Under the pieces are notes generated by a model. The model saw only the letters and a list, made by a program, of their open reading frames with translations. It was not told the origin of the DNA and ran no database searches. From NCBI GenBank assembly GCA_035529405.1, contig DATKWV010000066.1, positions 1 to 8,349 on the forward strand: a stretch of DNA of 8,349 nt, in the 5' to 3' direction. A program made the position numbers and the translations under genes. Source of the stretch: DATKWV01 sp035529405 (GTDB lineage Bacteria; Planctomycetota; Phycisphaerae; Sedimentisphaerales; Anaerobacaceae). Below are positions 1-5,891 of this stretch, in pieces (positions within the stretch are counted from its first letter, which is position 1; each line of letters begins with the position of its first letter).

Positions 1-307
1 TGTTAACTAACGTAGGGTCAGCGGGGAAAACCGGGCCGTCATTGGTCAGCACCATACCCTCGCCCATCAGGCTGGGTGTATACTGATAGCCATCAGCTGA
101 CTGGGACACTACCTCACCCATAGCCAGCTCTCCCAGGACTCCGGCATCTTTCCATGTACCCTCAACATAGGAACCATTTGTGACCATTCCGCCCAAATCA
201 TCCGCGAGATCAAAGGTGTAATGCAGGTACAGGTCACCAAAGTCCACAGCGCCAGCACCAGCAACAAATCCCAAAACCAAAAGTACAGCAAACAATTTGT
301 TACACAT
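1..307 (-). CDS. Secreted protein, N-terminal fragment (LamG/lectin-like), truncated by window edge
   Basis: The reading frame opens with ATG at 307 and stays open for 102 codons to the left edge, so only the N-terminus is visible. Residues 1-20 form a classic Sec signal peptide: Lys4, a hydrophobic core (LFAVLLVLGFVAGAG), then Ala-Gly-Ala as a likely signal peptidase I site before Val21. The mature start (VDFGDLYLHYTFDLADDLGG) resembles the opening strand of LamG/concanavalin-A-like domains in planctomycetes, which often begin with a hydrophobic-x-H-Y/W-x-F-D pattern. The LamG assignment is an inference from this short stretch. A strong ribosome binding site, AAGGAGGAG (312-320), sits 4 nt before the ATG and fixes the start. 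The protein is probably exported to the periplasm or cell surface, and its substrate is unknown. A plus-strand frame and another minus-strand frame over this stretch are shadows. Confidence 0.75.
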   Translation of the reverse strand, partial: MCNKLFAVLLVLGFVAGAGAVDFGDLYLHYTFDLADDLGGMVTNGSYVEGTWKDAGVLGELAMGEVVSQSADGYQYTPSLMGEGMVLTNDGPVFPADPTLVN

Positions 308-311
308 AATA

Positions 312-320
312 CTCCTCCTT
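312..320 (-). promoter_or_regulatory. Strong Shine-Dalgarno for the left-edge secreted protein
   Basis: The minus strand reads AAGGAGGAG followed by 4 nt and ATG. It lies at the end of a longer purine run of AAG repeats (312-330). It supports the start at 307, and it stands out because the four-gene operon to the right has no such sites. Confidence 0.75.
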
Positions 321-344
321 CTTCTTCTTAATGAGTCAATTCGC

Positions 345-368
345 TTTGGCTACGAGCCAAAACCTCGT
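345..368 (-). promoter_or_regulatory. Pair of mutually exclusive hairpins upstream of the ribosome binding site
   Basis: Stem A pairs 345-351 with 355-361 (7 bp, perfect, 3-nt loop). Stem B pairs 352-356 with 364-368 (5 bp, 7-nt loop). They share two bases and cannot form together. The nearer stem ends 24 nt before the AAGGAGGAG site. This geometry could allow translation control, but neither stem directly sequesters the ribosome site, so a regulatory role is only a possibility. Confidence 0.35.
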
Positions 369-625
369 TGTCTGTACCAGGTATTCGCAGGCCCTGCACA
401 AGCAAAAGCCGCCTTTAGGTGCCCGCTAATACGACTGTTCAAACAACGAAAAACAAGCAACATAGACTTTCACCAACACTTTACTTTGTGCTTGTCTGAA
501 GGGAGTTTCATCAAAAGGCCAGAATAGGTCCTCCTCCTTTCGCAATGGCCAGGTCAGTCAATCACCCTCGAAGGCCCATAATTTAAGTCCTCTCTCCGAC
601 TCTCTGGGCCTAACGACTCATATTA

Positions 626-655
626 TTTATACCAAAATAAGGAGCAGGTCGTCAA
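626..655 (-). promoter_or_regulatory. Sigma70-type promoter for the left-edge secreted protein gene
   Basis: The minus strand has TTGACG (650-655, five of six consensus bases) and TATAAA (626-631, five of six), separated by 18 bp. The -10 runs on into a TATAAATAAT tract. Transcription would start near 619. Orientation and position fit the gene starting at 307, which leaves a leader of roughly 310 nt. Confidence 0.6.
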
Positions 656-866
656 GAGAAATTTTCCAACATCGCTAAAAATTACCTGTCATCACTATTA
701 AGAACTATAAGTGTTTTAGCTGCAAAGGGTTATATGATATGAAAAAATGGGCAAATTGAAATTTATTGGCAAATTTTCCCTATTACGGTAAAATTTTTTA
801 CAGGCAAAGGCCGATTTTTCGCTCTCGGAGATGATATTGTCGCGACTTTTTTCAAGAGAAGCGCAA
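656..866. other. AT-rich intergenic region, no gene seen
   Basis: This lies between the -35 of the left-edge gene and the end of the lipoprotein gene. It is strongly AT-rich, with no coding frame of note. It contains an 8-bp direct repeat GGCAAATT (750-757 and 768-775), an AT-rich inverted repeat GTAAAA-TT-TTTTAC (788-801) and a perfect palindrome GTCGCGAC next to a run of T (about 838-851). None is a convincing intrinsic terminator for the operon ending at 867, so how that transcript ends is not visible. Confidence 0.5.
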
Positions 867-1388
867 TTATTTTGCATACTTGAGCAGAAAGTCGGCAGGC
901 AGACGTCTGCCGAGAGGGCAAAGAAACGTTACCTGCAATATGTAATCGCGGTCTTTAGGAGGGTCAAAACTCAAATCGAAGCTATAAGCCCTTAAAAAGT
1001 CCCGCCAATAGCGGTTATTCATATCAGGGGCGGTCAAGTCGATGTCGGGCCAGATTTTTATTCTTTTGCCCTTGGGGTCGGCGGAACGCAGAAGCCTTTC
1101 ATAAAGCTCGAAACGGAATTTTCCGGGTGACTTTATCTGACAGCCAAAGGCATCGAGCAAACCAAGGTAAACCCTTAATTGCGCTGCGTTTTCGGTGTCA
1201 CCGTGGCCGGTAAATTCGGTCAGGGGCATAATCTCCACTTTTACCGGGGTATAATCGGCATAAACTGCAAGTTCGTGCTCGCCGCCTGAGCGGTCCGGCA
1301 AACTATGAACGGGCGCGGAATTACAACCGGTCTGAAATAAACACAGACCCGGTAAAACAACCAGCGATAGGGCAAAAAAGAACTTCAT
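867..1388 (-). CDS. Putative lipoprotein of unknown function
   Basis: This is a 173-residue protein that I do not recognise. It begins MKFFFALSLVVLPGLCLF, a short signal peptide, followed by Q-T-G-C with Cys22 as the likely lipidated residue. Gln at -3 is unusual for a lipobox, but Thr-Gly-Cys is normal. The mature part alternates beta-type segments (VKVEIMPLTEF, RFELYERLL, KIWPDIDL, YILQVTFLCPLG) around a Trp/Tyr/Arg-rich middle (NNRYWRDFLRAYSFDL), suggesting a compact beta-rich domain exposed at the envelope. It is the last gene of the operon: its ATG comes 3 nt after the ribBA stop with no Shine-Dalgarno, so translation is probably coupled to ribBA. Nothing in the sequence links it to riboflavin chemistry, so co-transcription may be incidental. 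Confidence 0.75.
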   Translation of the reverse strand: MKFFFALSLVVLPGLCLFQTGCNSAPVHSLPDRSGGEHELAVYADYTPVKVEIMPLTEFTGHGDTENAAQLRVYLGLLDAFGCQIKSPGKFRFELYERLLRSADPKGKRIKIWPDIDLTAPDMNNRYWRDFLRAYSFDLSFDPPKDRDYILQVTFLCPLGRRLPADFLLKYAK

Positions 1389-1391
1389 AAA

Positions 1392-2633
1392 TTATAAATC
1401 ATCATCGAGCATATGACCAAGGCGGTGTTTTTTGGCCCTAAGGTAATCAATGTTGTGCTTTGTGGGCTTAGCCCTCAGGGGTATCTGCTCGACGATTTTT
1501 ATTCCATAAACCTCAAGTCGGCTAATTTTTTTGGGGTTGTTGGTCAATATTCTTATTTTTTTAAGGCCTAAATCACGACAAATCTGCGCGCCGATACCAT
1601 AATCGCGTCTGTCCGCCATAAAACCGAGCTTGAGGTTTGCGTCCACGGTATCCAATCCCTGCTCCTGCAGCCTGTAAGCCTTCAGTTTGTTCGCCAGGCC
1701 GATTCCTCTGCCCTCCTGTCGCAGGTAGATTAAGGCGCCGGTTCCACGGTCCTGAATCATCTTCATGGCGGTAATCAATTGATAGCCGCATTCGCATCGC
1801 TGGGAATGAAACAAATCGCCGGTCATACACTCCGAATGGACCCTGACCAGGACAGGCTGTTTGTGCTCGATAACATTACCATTTTCATGAAGGTCGCCAA
1901 TGCCCCCCTTTGCCAGGACAAGATGCGGCTGGGCGGAAGTGATACTCTGGTATGCGATAAGCTTAAACTCGCCGTAGTCCGTAGGCAGGCTGACACAATC
2001 AAGTCTTTTAATCTGACTTTCTCTCTGCAAACGATATTCTATAAGCTTTGCGATGGTGACAATTCTAATACGGTGCTTTTGACAGAATTTCAGCAGCTGA
2101 GGTACCCTTGCCATAGAGCCGTCTTCGTTCATGATTTGACATATAACACCGGCGGGCTTCAGGCCGGCAAGGCGCATTAAATCGACACAACCTTCGGTCT
2201 GTCCTGCCCGTACAAGCACGCCGCCGGGCTTTGCGCGAAGGGGGAAGATATGGCCGGGCCGGGCCAGGTCACCGGGTCTGGCATTGTCGGCGATAGCAGC
2301 GGCAACGGTCTTTGCCCTGTCTGCGGCACTGATGCCGGTGGTTATTCCCTCAGCGGCATCTATACTGACGGTAAATGCGGTTCCGAAGCGCGCGGTGTTG
2401 TCGAGTGTCTGCGGATACAGGGCCAGGGCATCACATTTTTCAGCTGTCAACGGCAGACAAATAAGTCCCCGAGCATGGCGGGCCATAAAATTAATAATCT
2501 CCGGTGTTACTTTTTCGCCGGCACAGCTTAAGTCACCTTCGTTTTCACGGTCCTGGGCATCCACAAGGACAACCATTCTGCCCTTTTGCAACTGCTTGAG
2601 GACTTCCGGTATTTCGCTGAATTTCACGGGCAT
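1392..2633 (-). CDS. ribBA: RibBA: GTP cyclohydrolase II with a possibly inactive DHBP synthase domain
   Basis: The protein has 413 residues from the ATG at 2633 (MPVKFSEIPEVLKQL), the usual RibBA length. A TTG further upstream (2714) lies inside the preceding gene and is unlikely to be the start. The N-terminal half (about 1-205) is the 3,4-dihydroxy-2-butanone 4-phosphate synthase domain. It keeps the acidic loop DRENEGDL (28-35) and RPGHIFPL (125-132). However, the conserved R-x-G-H-T-E motif reads RAGQTEG (Gln145), and the catalytic Glu of C-E-[IL] reads CQIMNED (Gln166). The C-terminal half is GTP cyclohydrolase II, with zinc cysteines 269, 280 and 282 (CMTGDLFHSQRCEC), the RQEGRGIGL loop (305-313) and LTNNPKK (363-369) all intact. 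It should make the pyrimidine precursor of riboflavin from GTP in the cytoplasm. The gene is third in its operon, 40 nt after the phosphatidyltransferase stop, with no clear Shine-Dalgarno and no FMN riboswitch seen. Confidence 0.93.
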   Translation of the reverse strand: MPVKFSEIPEVLKQLQKGRMVVLVDAQDRENEGDLSCAGEKVTPEIINFMARHARGLICLPLTAEKCDALALYPQTLDNTARFGTAFTVSIDAAEGITTGISAADRAKTVAAAIADNARPGDLARPGHIFPLRAKPGGVLVRAGQTEGCVDLMRLAGLKPAGVICQIMNEDGSMARVPQLLKFCQKHRIRIVTIAKLIEYRLQRESQIKRLDCVSLPTDYGEFKLIAYQSITSAQPHLVLAKGGIGDLHENGNVIEHKQPVLVRVHSECMTGDLFHSQRCECGYQLITAMKMIQDRGTGALIYLRQEGRGIGLANKLKAYRLQEQGLDTVDANLKLGFMADRRDYGIGAQICRDLGLKKIRILTNNPKKISRLEVYGIKIVEQIPLRAKPTKHNIDYLRAKKHRLGHMLDDDL

Positions 2634-2673
2634 AAGTTTATCTGCATAACAAAACACAAATCGGCGGGCCGTG

Positions 2674-3309
2674 TCAGGGCTTTGGCCGGACAAGGTCCTG
2701 CTCAAATTCCCCAATATAGCGGATTCCGCGCCGAATGTAAATCAGGGTTGCCAAAACCGCCGTTACAGCGGCAGACCACCACAGCAGCCGCAGGAACCAG
2801 ACCCAGCCGGGCAAAACACCTGAGATTTCAGGAGCAATCAGTATAGCGGCTATCATGGACAACTGCAATGCGGTGGCAATTTTTCCGATGAGCACAGGAA
2901 CAATAAAAATCCGGGAGGTGATAAAATATATGATAACAAACCCGATAAGCAGGAACGCATCCTTTCCTACAATCAAGACCACGACGGTGGGCGGTAATAA
3001 GAAACCGTCCACACCTGTGCGGCCGGAAGCCATCAGTACACAGGCACAGGTCATAAGCAATTTGTCGGCGGTGGGGTCCAGGAATGCGCCGAGCCTGGTG
3101 GCCTGGCCCCTGCTTCGTGCCAGATACCCGTCGAGACCGTCACTGGCCGCCATAACAACAAAAACAAAAATCGACGCATAGCGCATCAGGTCGCGCATCT
3201 GCTGACCAATCGCAGGGTCGTTTGTCTTGAGCATGAAGCTGACAAAAGGGATTATCAGCACAATCCGCAGGATGGTAATTCGACAAGCCCAGTTAAGTTT
3301 CATAACCAT
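2674..3309 (-). CDS. pgsA: CDP-alcohol phosphatidyltransferase, PgsA-like
   Basis: This 211-residue integral membrane enzyme has the complete CDP-alcohol phosphotransferase signature D-x2-D-G-x2-A-R-x8-G-x3-D-x3-D: Asp57, Asp60-Gly61, Ala64-Arg65, Gly74, Asp78 and Asp82. Hydrophobic segments fall at about 11-27, 45-55, 84-95, 105-130, 145-160 and 170-192, the usual six-helix layout. The late motif GKIATALQL (142-150) matches the GK-x-x-T-x-x-Q region of bacterial phosphatidylglycerophosphate synthases, so the likely reaction is CDP-diacylglycerol plus glycerol 3-phosphate. The Arg-Glu often found in the fourth helix of PgsA appears as Lys-Asp (GKDAF, 115-119), so a related headgroup specificity cannot be excluded. 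The ATG comes 6 nt after the SDR stop with no Shine-Dalgarno, and a second in-frame ATG lies two codons later. It is the second gene of the operon. Confidence 0.85.
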   Translation of the reverse strand: MVMKLNWACRITILRIVLIIPFVSFMLKTNDPAIGQQMRDLMRYASIFVFVVMAASDGLDGYLARSRGQATRLGAFLDPTADKLLMTCACVLMASGRTGVDGFLLPPTVVVLIVGKDAFLLIGFVIIYFITSRIFIVPVLIGKIATALQLSMIAAILIAPEISGVLPGWVWFLRLLWWSAAVTAVLATLIYIRRGIRYIGEFEQDLVRPKP

Positions 3310-3315
3310 ATAAAT

Positions 3316-4059
3316 TCAGATACAGCGTCCGCCGTCAACATTCAAGACCTGGCCTGTTATGTAATCATTTTTCAGCAGAAAGATTACCGCGTCGGCAATT
3401 TCAGCGGGGTCAGCGGTCCTTTTCAGCGGTATAAACGAAAGCTGCCGATTTTTCTGCGTCTGGTCGAAATTTTCGGGCCAGGTAACTATTCCCGGTGCTA
3501 CGGCATTTACACATACCGAAGGCGCCAGTTCCTTGGCAAGGGCCTTTGTAGCGGCAATCAGGCCTGCCTTCGATGAGCAGTAAAGGCAGTGTTGGGCCCA
3601 GGGACGAATTGCACCGATATCGGCGATATTGATTATCTTGCCGACAGCATAAGAGGTCCGGCCAAACTGCCGCTGGAGTTTTTCGGCAAAGAATCTGGCG
3701 GTCAAAATCGGCGCGGTTAAATTGAGGCTGAAAATTCGCTGGGCCTGCTGGAAAGTCACCTCCGCCAAGGACTGTGTTGAAAAGACAGCGGCGGAGTTTA
3801 TCAAGACCTGCGGCGTACCAAGTTCAGCGGCCCGGGTAAACAACTGCTCGATTTGTTCGGGTTCGGTAAGGTCGGCTGCGACAGCACAGGCTTTGCACTG
3901 CATGTTGATTATCTGTTCTGTAAGCTGGGCGGCGCGTTGTTTGTTGGTGTTGTAATGACAAATGCAATTGCAGCCGGCTGCTGCAAGGGCCTTGGCAATG
4001 CTAAAACCAACCCGGCCGGTAGAGCCTGTAACCAGGGCGGTAACCTGCTTTAGTTCCAT
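3316..4059 (-). CDS. SDR-family oxidoreductase, pteridine-reductase-like
   Basis: This is a 247-residue NAD(P)H-dependent short-chain dehydrogenase/reductase. The cofactor loop is TGSTGRVG (11-18), with Arg where classical SDRs have the second Gly. This TG-x3-R-x-G form is typical of pteridine reductases. Other parts are Asp63, NSAA (88-91), Asn113, a Y-x3-K catalytic pair (Tyr160, Lys164), PGIVTWPE (189-196) and the C-terminal ITGQVLNVDGG. Asp147 (NIADI) sits where ordinary SDRs have the catalytic Ser, as in PTR1. Asp-Tyr-Lys plus the PG-x-x-x-WPE motif favours a pterin substrate (dihydrofolate, dihydrobiopterin or similar) over a FabG role, but this is an inference from motifs. ATG 4059 is chosen over a TTG at 4095 because the TTG lies inside the predicted -35 and the longer N-terminus precedes the first strand without family character. 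It heads the operon with pgsA, ribBA and the lipoprotein. Confidence 0.87.
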   Translation of the reverse strand: MELKQVTALVTGSTGRVGFSIAKALAAAGCNCICHYNTNKQRAAQLTEQIINMQCKACAVAADLTEPEQIEQLFTRAAELGTPQVLINSAAVFSTQSLAEVTFQQAQRIFSLNLTAPILTARFFAEKLQRQFGRTSYAVGKIINIADIGAIRPWAQHCLYCSSKAGLIAATKALAKELAPSVCVNAVAPGIVTWPENFDQTQKNRQLSFIPLKRTADPAEIADAVIFLLKNDYITGQVLNVDGGRCI

Positions 4060-4066
4060 AGGTATC

Positions 4067-4095
4067 ATATTAAGCGGGTAAATTAAGTTTGGCAA
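4067..4095 (-). promoter_or_regulatory. Promoter of the SDR-pgsA-ribBA operon, likely leaderless
   Basis: The minus strand has TTGCCA (4090-4095, five of six consensus bases) and TAATAT (4067-4072, four of six) with an ideal 17-bp spacer. Only 7 nt lie between the -10 and the ATG at 4059, so transcription would start at or next to the A of the start codon, giving a leaderless mRNA. This fits the lack of a Shine-Dalgarno before that ATG. Confidence 0.5.
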
Positions 4096-4119
4096 TAGGA
4101 TACATTCTGCTTAATTTGC

Positions 4120-4147
4120 TTGATAGCGACCCCAATTGGTATATAAT
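4120..4147 (+). promoter_or_regulatory. Strong sigma70-type promoter for pdxJ-dapA
   Basis: TTGATA (4120-4125, five of six) and a perfect TATAAT (4142-4147) are separated by 16 bp. The start should be near 4154, giving a leader of about 17 nt before the pdxJ ATG. A near-palindrome centred on CCGG (4149-4160) overlaps the start point and could be an operator, but it is short and has one mismatched pair. The -35 box lies 24 bp from the -35 of the divergent promoter, so the two operons share one control region. Confidence 0.7.
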
Positions 4148-4170
4148 TGCGACCGGTTGCAGGAAAAAAA

Positions 4171-4899
4171 ATGACGAAACTCAGCGTCAATTTAAATAGA
4201 ATCGCGCTGCTGCGAAATACTCGCAATATAGACTTGCCTAATGTTGTGAATGCGGCCAAGACTGTACTGGCAGCCGGGGCATACGGGATTACGGTACATC
4301 CCAGACCGGACCAGCGGCATATTAAATACAGCGACGTTTACGAGCTGTCGCAAATGCTGACAGTAGAATTCAATATAGAGGGCAACCCTTTTACCGGCAG
4401 ATATATGGAAGTTGTGCTTGAGCTCAGACCCGACCAGGCTACATTAGTGCCCGATGAGCCGGCGGCAACGACATCAGACCACGGCTGGGACCTGGAAAAG
4501 AACAAGGAACGACTAAGGCCGGTGATAGAAAAGCTCAGGGACGCCGGAATACGCGTGAGTTTATTCATGGACGCAGATATAGACGGTATCAGGCCCGCGA
4601 AGGCACTGGCGGCCGACCGTATAGAACTTTACACCGAACCTTATGCAAGCGCGTTTCGAACCGGTCAGAACCTGGAAGAAACACTAAAACAATACGCCGC
4701 TGCAGCAAAATTCGCGCAGGACAACGGTCTGGGAGTAAACGCAGGACATGATTTAAACCTGAAGAACCTGGGAAAGTTCTGCACAACAGTCAAAGGCATA
4801 CTTGAGGTCAGCATCGGACACGCTCTAATTGCAGAAGCGCTCGATATGGGGCTTTATAATACGGTAAAAGAGTATTTGAAAATCCTCAGTCAAACCTGA
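4171..4899 (+). CDS. pdxJ: Pyridoxine 5'-phosphate synthase PdxJ
   Basis: This 242-residue TIM-barrel enzyme of the DXP-dependent vitamin B6 pathway condenses 1-deoxy-D-xylulose 5-phosphate with 3-amino-2-oxopropyl phosphate to give pyridoxine 5'-phosphate. Key residues are present: His43 in GITVHPRPDQRHI, Glu70 in FNIEGNP and His193 in NAGHDL (E. coli His45, Glu72, His193), with SLFMDAD (130-136) and the phosphate-binding SIGHALI near 214-220. The N-terminal motif is VNLNRIALLRNTR rather than the E. coli VNIDHIATLRNAR form. I associate this variant with Bacteroidota/planctomycete-type PdxJ, so it is probably clade-specific and not damage. The ATG at 4171 follows AGGA (4161-4164) by 6 nt. An upstream TTG frame start overlaps the -10 box and is rejected. 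dapA follows 57 nt downstream. Confidence 0.95.
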   Translation: MTKLSVNLNRIALLRNTRNIDLPNVVNAAKTVLAAGAYGITVHPRPDQRHIKYSDVYELSQMLTVEFNIEGNPFTGRYMEVVLELRPDQATLVPDEPAATTSDHGWDLEKNKERLRPVIEKLRDAGIRVSLFMDADIDGIRPAKALAADRIELYTEPYASAFRTGQNLEETLKQYAAAAKFAQDNGLGVNAGHDLNLKNLGKFCTTVKGILEVSIGHALIAEALDMGLYNTVKEYLKILSQT

Positions 4900-4956
4900 T
4901 TTGGAAACGGGTATAACATAATTGGCTGTGGTCAGACAATTAAACAGGAGAGTTAA

Positions 4957-5829
4957 ATGTTTACAGGAGCATTGGTGGCGTTAGTAACACCGTTTGAAAA
5001 CGGCCAAATAGACTGGCGAACACTTGATGAGCTGCTCGATTTCCAGATGGAAAACGGTATAGACGGGATAGTTCCGGTCGGCACAACAGGTGAATCACCC
5101 ACTTTAAGTCACGAAGAACACAAGAAAGTGATTGAAAGAGTAGTTAAAGCCGTAGGCGGAAAAGTACCCGTAATCGCAGGTGCCGGGTCAAACTCGACGG
5201 CGGAGGCCATCGAATTGGGTTCCTATGCAAAAAAGGTCGGTGCAGACGCCACACTCCAGGTTGACCCATACTATAACAAGCCGACCCAGGAAGGGTTCTA
5301 CCGTCATTTCAAGACCATAGCCGAAGAGGTGGACCTGCCAATGGTGTTGTACGACATACCCAGCCGATGCGGTGCGGGAATGACAGCAGAAACCATTATT
5401 CGTCTGTCTGAAATAGAAAACATAGTTGCGATAAAAGACGCCACGGGCAAGCTTGACCACGTAAGTGAAATCGCCATCGGCTGCGACCTGACAATACTGT
5501 CGGGCGATGATTCGTTGACACTGCCGATAGCTTCCGTGGGCGGTAAGGGGGTAATCAGCGTGGTCGCAAACATTGTGCCGGCAGATGTCAAGGCGATGAC
5601 GGATTTAATACTCGAAGGCGACCTCGTATCGGCCCGCCGATGGCATAATAAGCTGTTTAGCCTGAGCAGAAACCTTCTGAGCCTTTCGACCAACCCGATA
5701 CCGATAAAGGCGGCAATGTCAATGCTGAATCTGTGCAGCGAGGAACTGCGTCTGCCGCTTGTACCGCTGGAAGAAAGCAAAAAAGCCCCTCTCAGAGAGA
5801 CACTAAGCGGATACGGTCTGCTGGGCTGA
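4957..5829 (+). CDS. dapA: 4-hydroxy-tetrahydrodipicolinate synthase DapA
   Basis: This 290-residue cytoplasmic aldolase-class TIM barrel condenses pyruvate with aspartate semialdehyde, the committed step to diaminopimelate and lysine. Visible active-site residues are Thr43-Thr44 (GTTGESPTL), Tyr106 (PYYNKPTQEG), Tyr132 and Arg137 (LYDIPSRCG) and the Schiff-base Lys160 (VAIKDATG). Positions that bind lysine as feedback inhibitor in E. coli DapA seem conserved: Ser47, His52, His55, Asn79, Glu83 and Tyr105. Lysine inhibition is therefore likely, though only inferred. The start is set by AGGAG (4946-4950), 6 nt before the ATG. It is probably read from the pdxJ promoter, since no good promoter is seen in the 57-nt gap. 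It ends 62 bp from the convergent glycosyltransferase stop with no clear terminator. Length and composition are normal. Confidence 0.96.
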   Translation: MFTGALVALVTPFENGQIDWRTLDELLDFQMENGIDGIVPVGTTGESPTLSHEEHKKVIERVVKAVGGKVPVIAGAGSNSTAEAIELGSYAKKVGADATLQVDPYYNKPTQEGFYRHFKTIAEEVDLPMVLYDIPSRCGAGMTAETIIRLSEIENIVAIKDATGKLDHVSEIAIGCDLTILSGDDSLTLPIASVGGKGVISVVANIVPADVKAMTDLILEGDLVSARRWHNKLFSLSRNLLSLSTNPIPIKAAMSMLNLCSEELRLPLVPLEESKKAPLRETLSGYGLLG

Positions 5830-5891
5830 AGCTGCTGAAAGAAGCCGCCTTACTGTGTGGTACGCCCTGAAGTCCGCAGGAAAAGCCGGTC

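Larger units (their letters stand above)
308..619 (-). other. Long 5' leader of the left-edge gene with hairpins
   Basis: About 310 nt separate the predicted transcription start (near 619) from the ATG at 307, with no convincing gene between them. On the minus strand it holds a perfect 7-bp stem with a 3-nt loop (345-351/355-361, TTTGGCT/AGCCAAA). A competing 5-bp stem (352-356/364-368, ACGAG/CTCGT) shares bases 355-356 with the first, so the two exclude each other. A second SD-like tract, AAAGGAGGAG, lies at 531-540. The only ATG downstream of it opens a 13-codon frame (511 down to 470), but that ATG is 19 nt away, too far for a normal site. No riboswitch class I know matches. Whether this is a regulatory leader or simply a long untranslated region is open. 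Confidence 0.4.

Noticed and set aside
470..511. 13-codon minus-strand frame in the leader as a leader peptide
   Set aside because: The nearest purine-rich site is 19 nt from its ATG, and there is no codon run suggesting attenuation, so it is not called as a gene.
297..527. Plus-strand 76-codon open frame in the left intergenic region
   Set aside because: It overlaps the start of the minus-strand secreted protein and its leader, has no ribosome site or family character, and its composition is not protein-like.
750..775. Direct repeat GGCAAATT (two copies 18 bp apart) as an operator or short CRISPR-like array
   Set aside because: There are only two 8-bp copies in AT-rich DNA, which is easily chance, and no further copies are seen.
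788..801. GTAAAA-TT-TTTTAC as terminator of the ribBA operon
   Set aside because: The stem is only AT-rich with a 2-nt loop, so it would be too weak for intrinsic termination.
1573..2649. Several open frames of 85-133 codons on both strands within ribBA
   Set aside because: They are antisense or out-of-frame shadows of a gene with clear family motifs along its length.
2634..2714. 27-residue N-terminal extension of RibBA starting at a TTG
   Set aside because: It lies largely inside the phosphatidyltransferase gene, has no ribosome site, and would exceed the usual family start just before the K-[GN]-x-[MV]-V-V-L-V-D strand.
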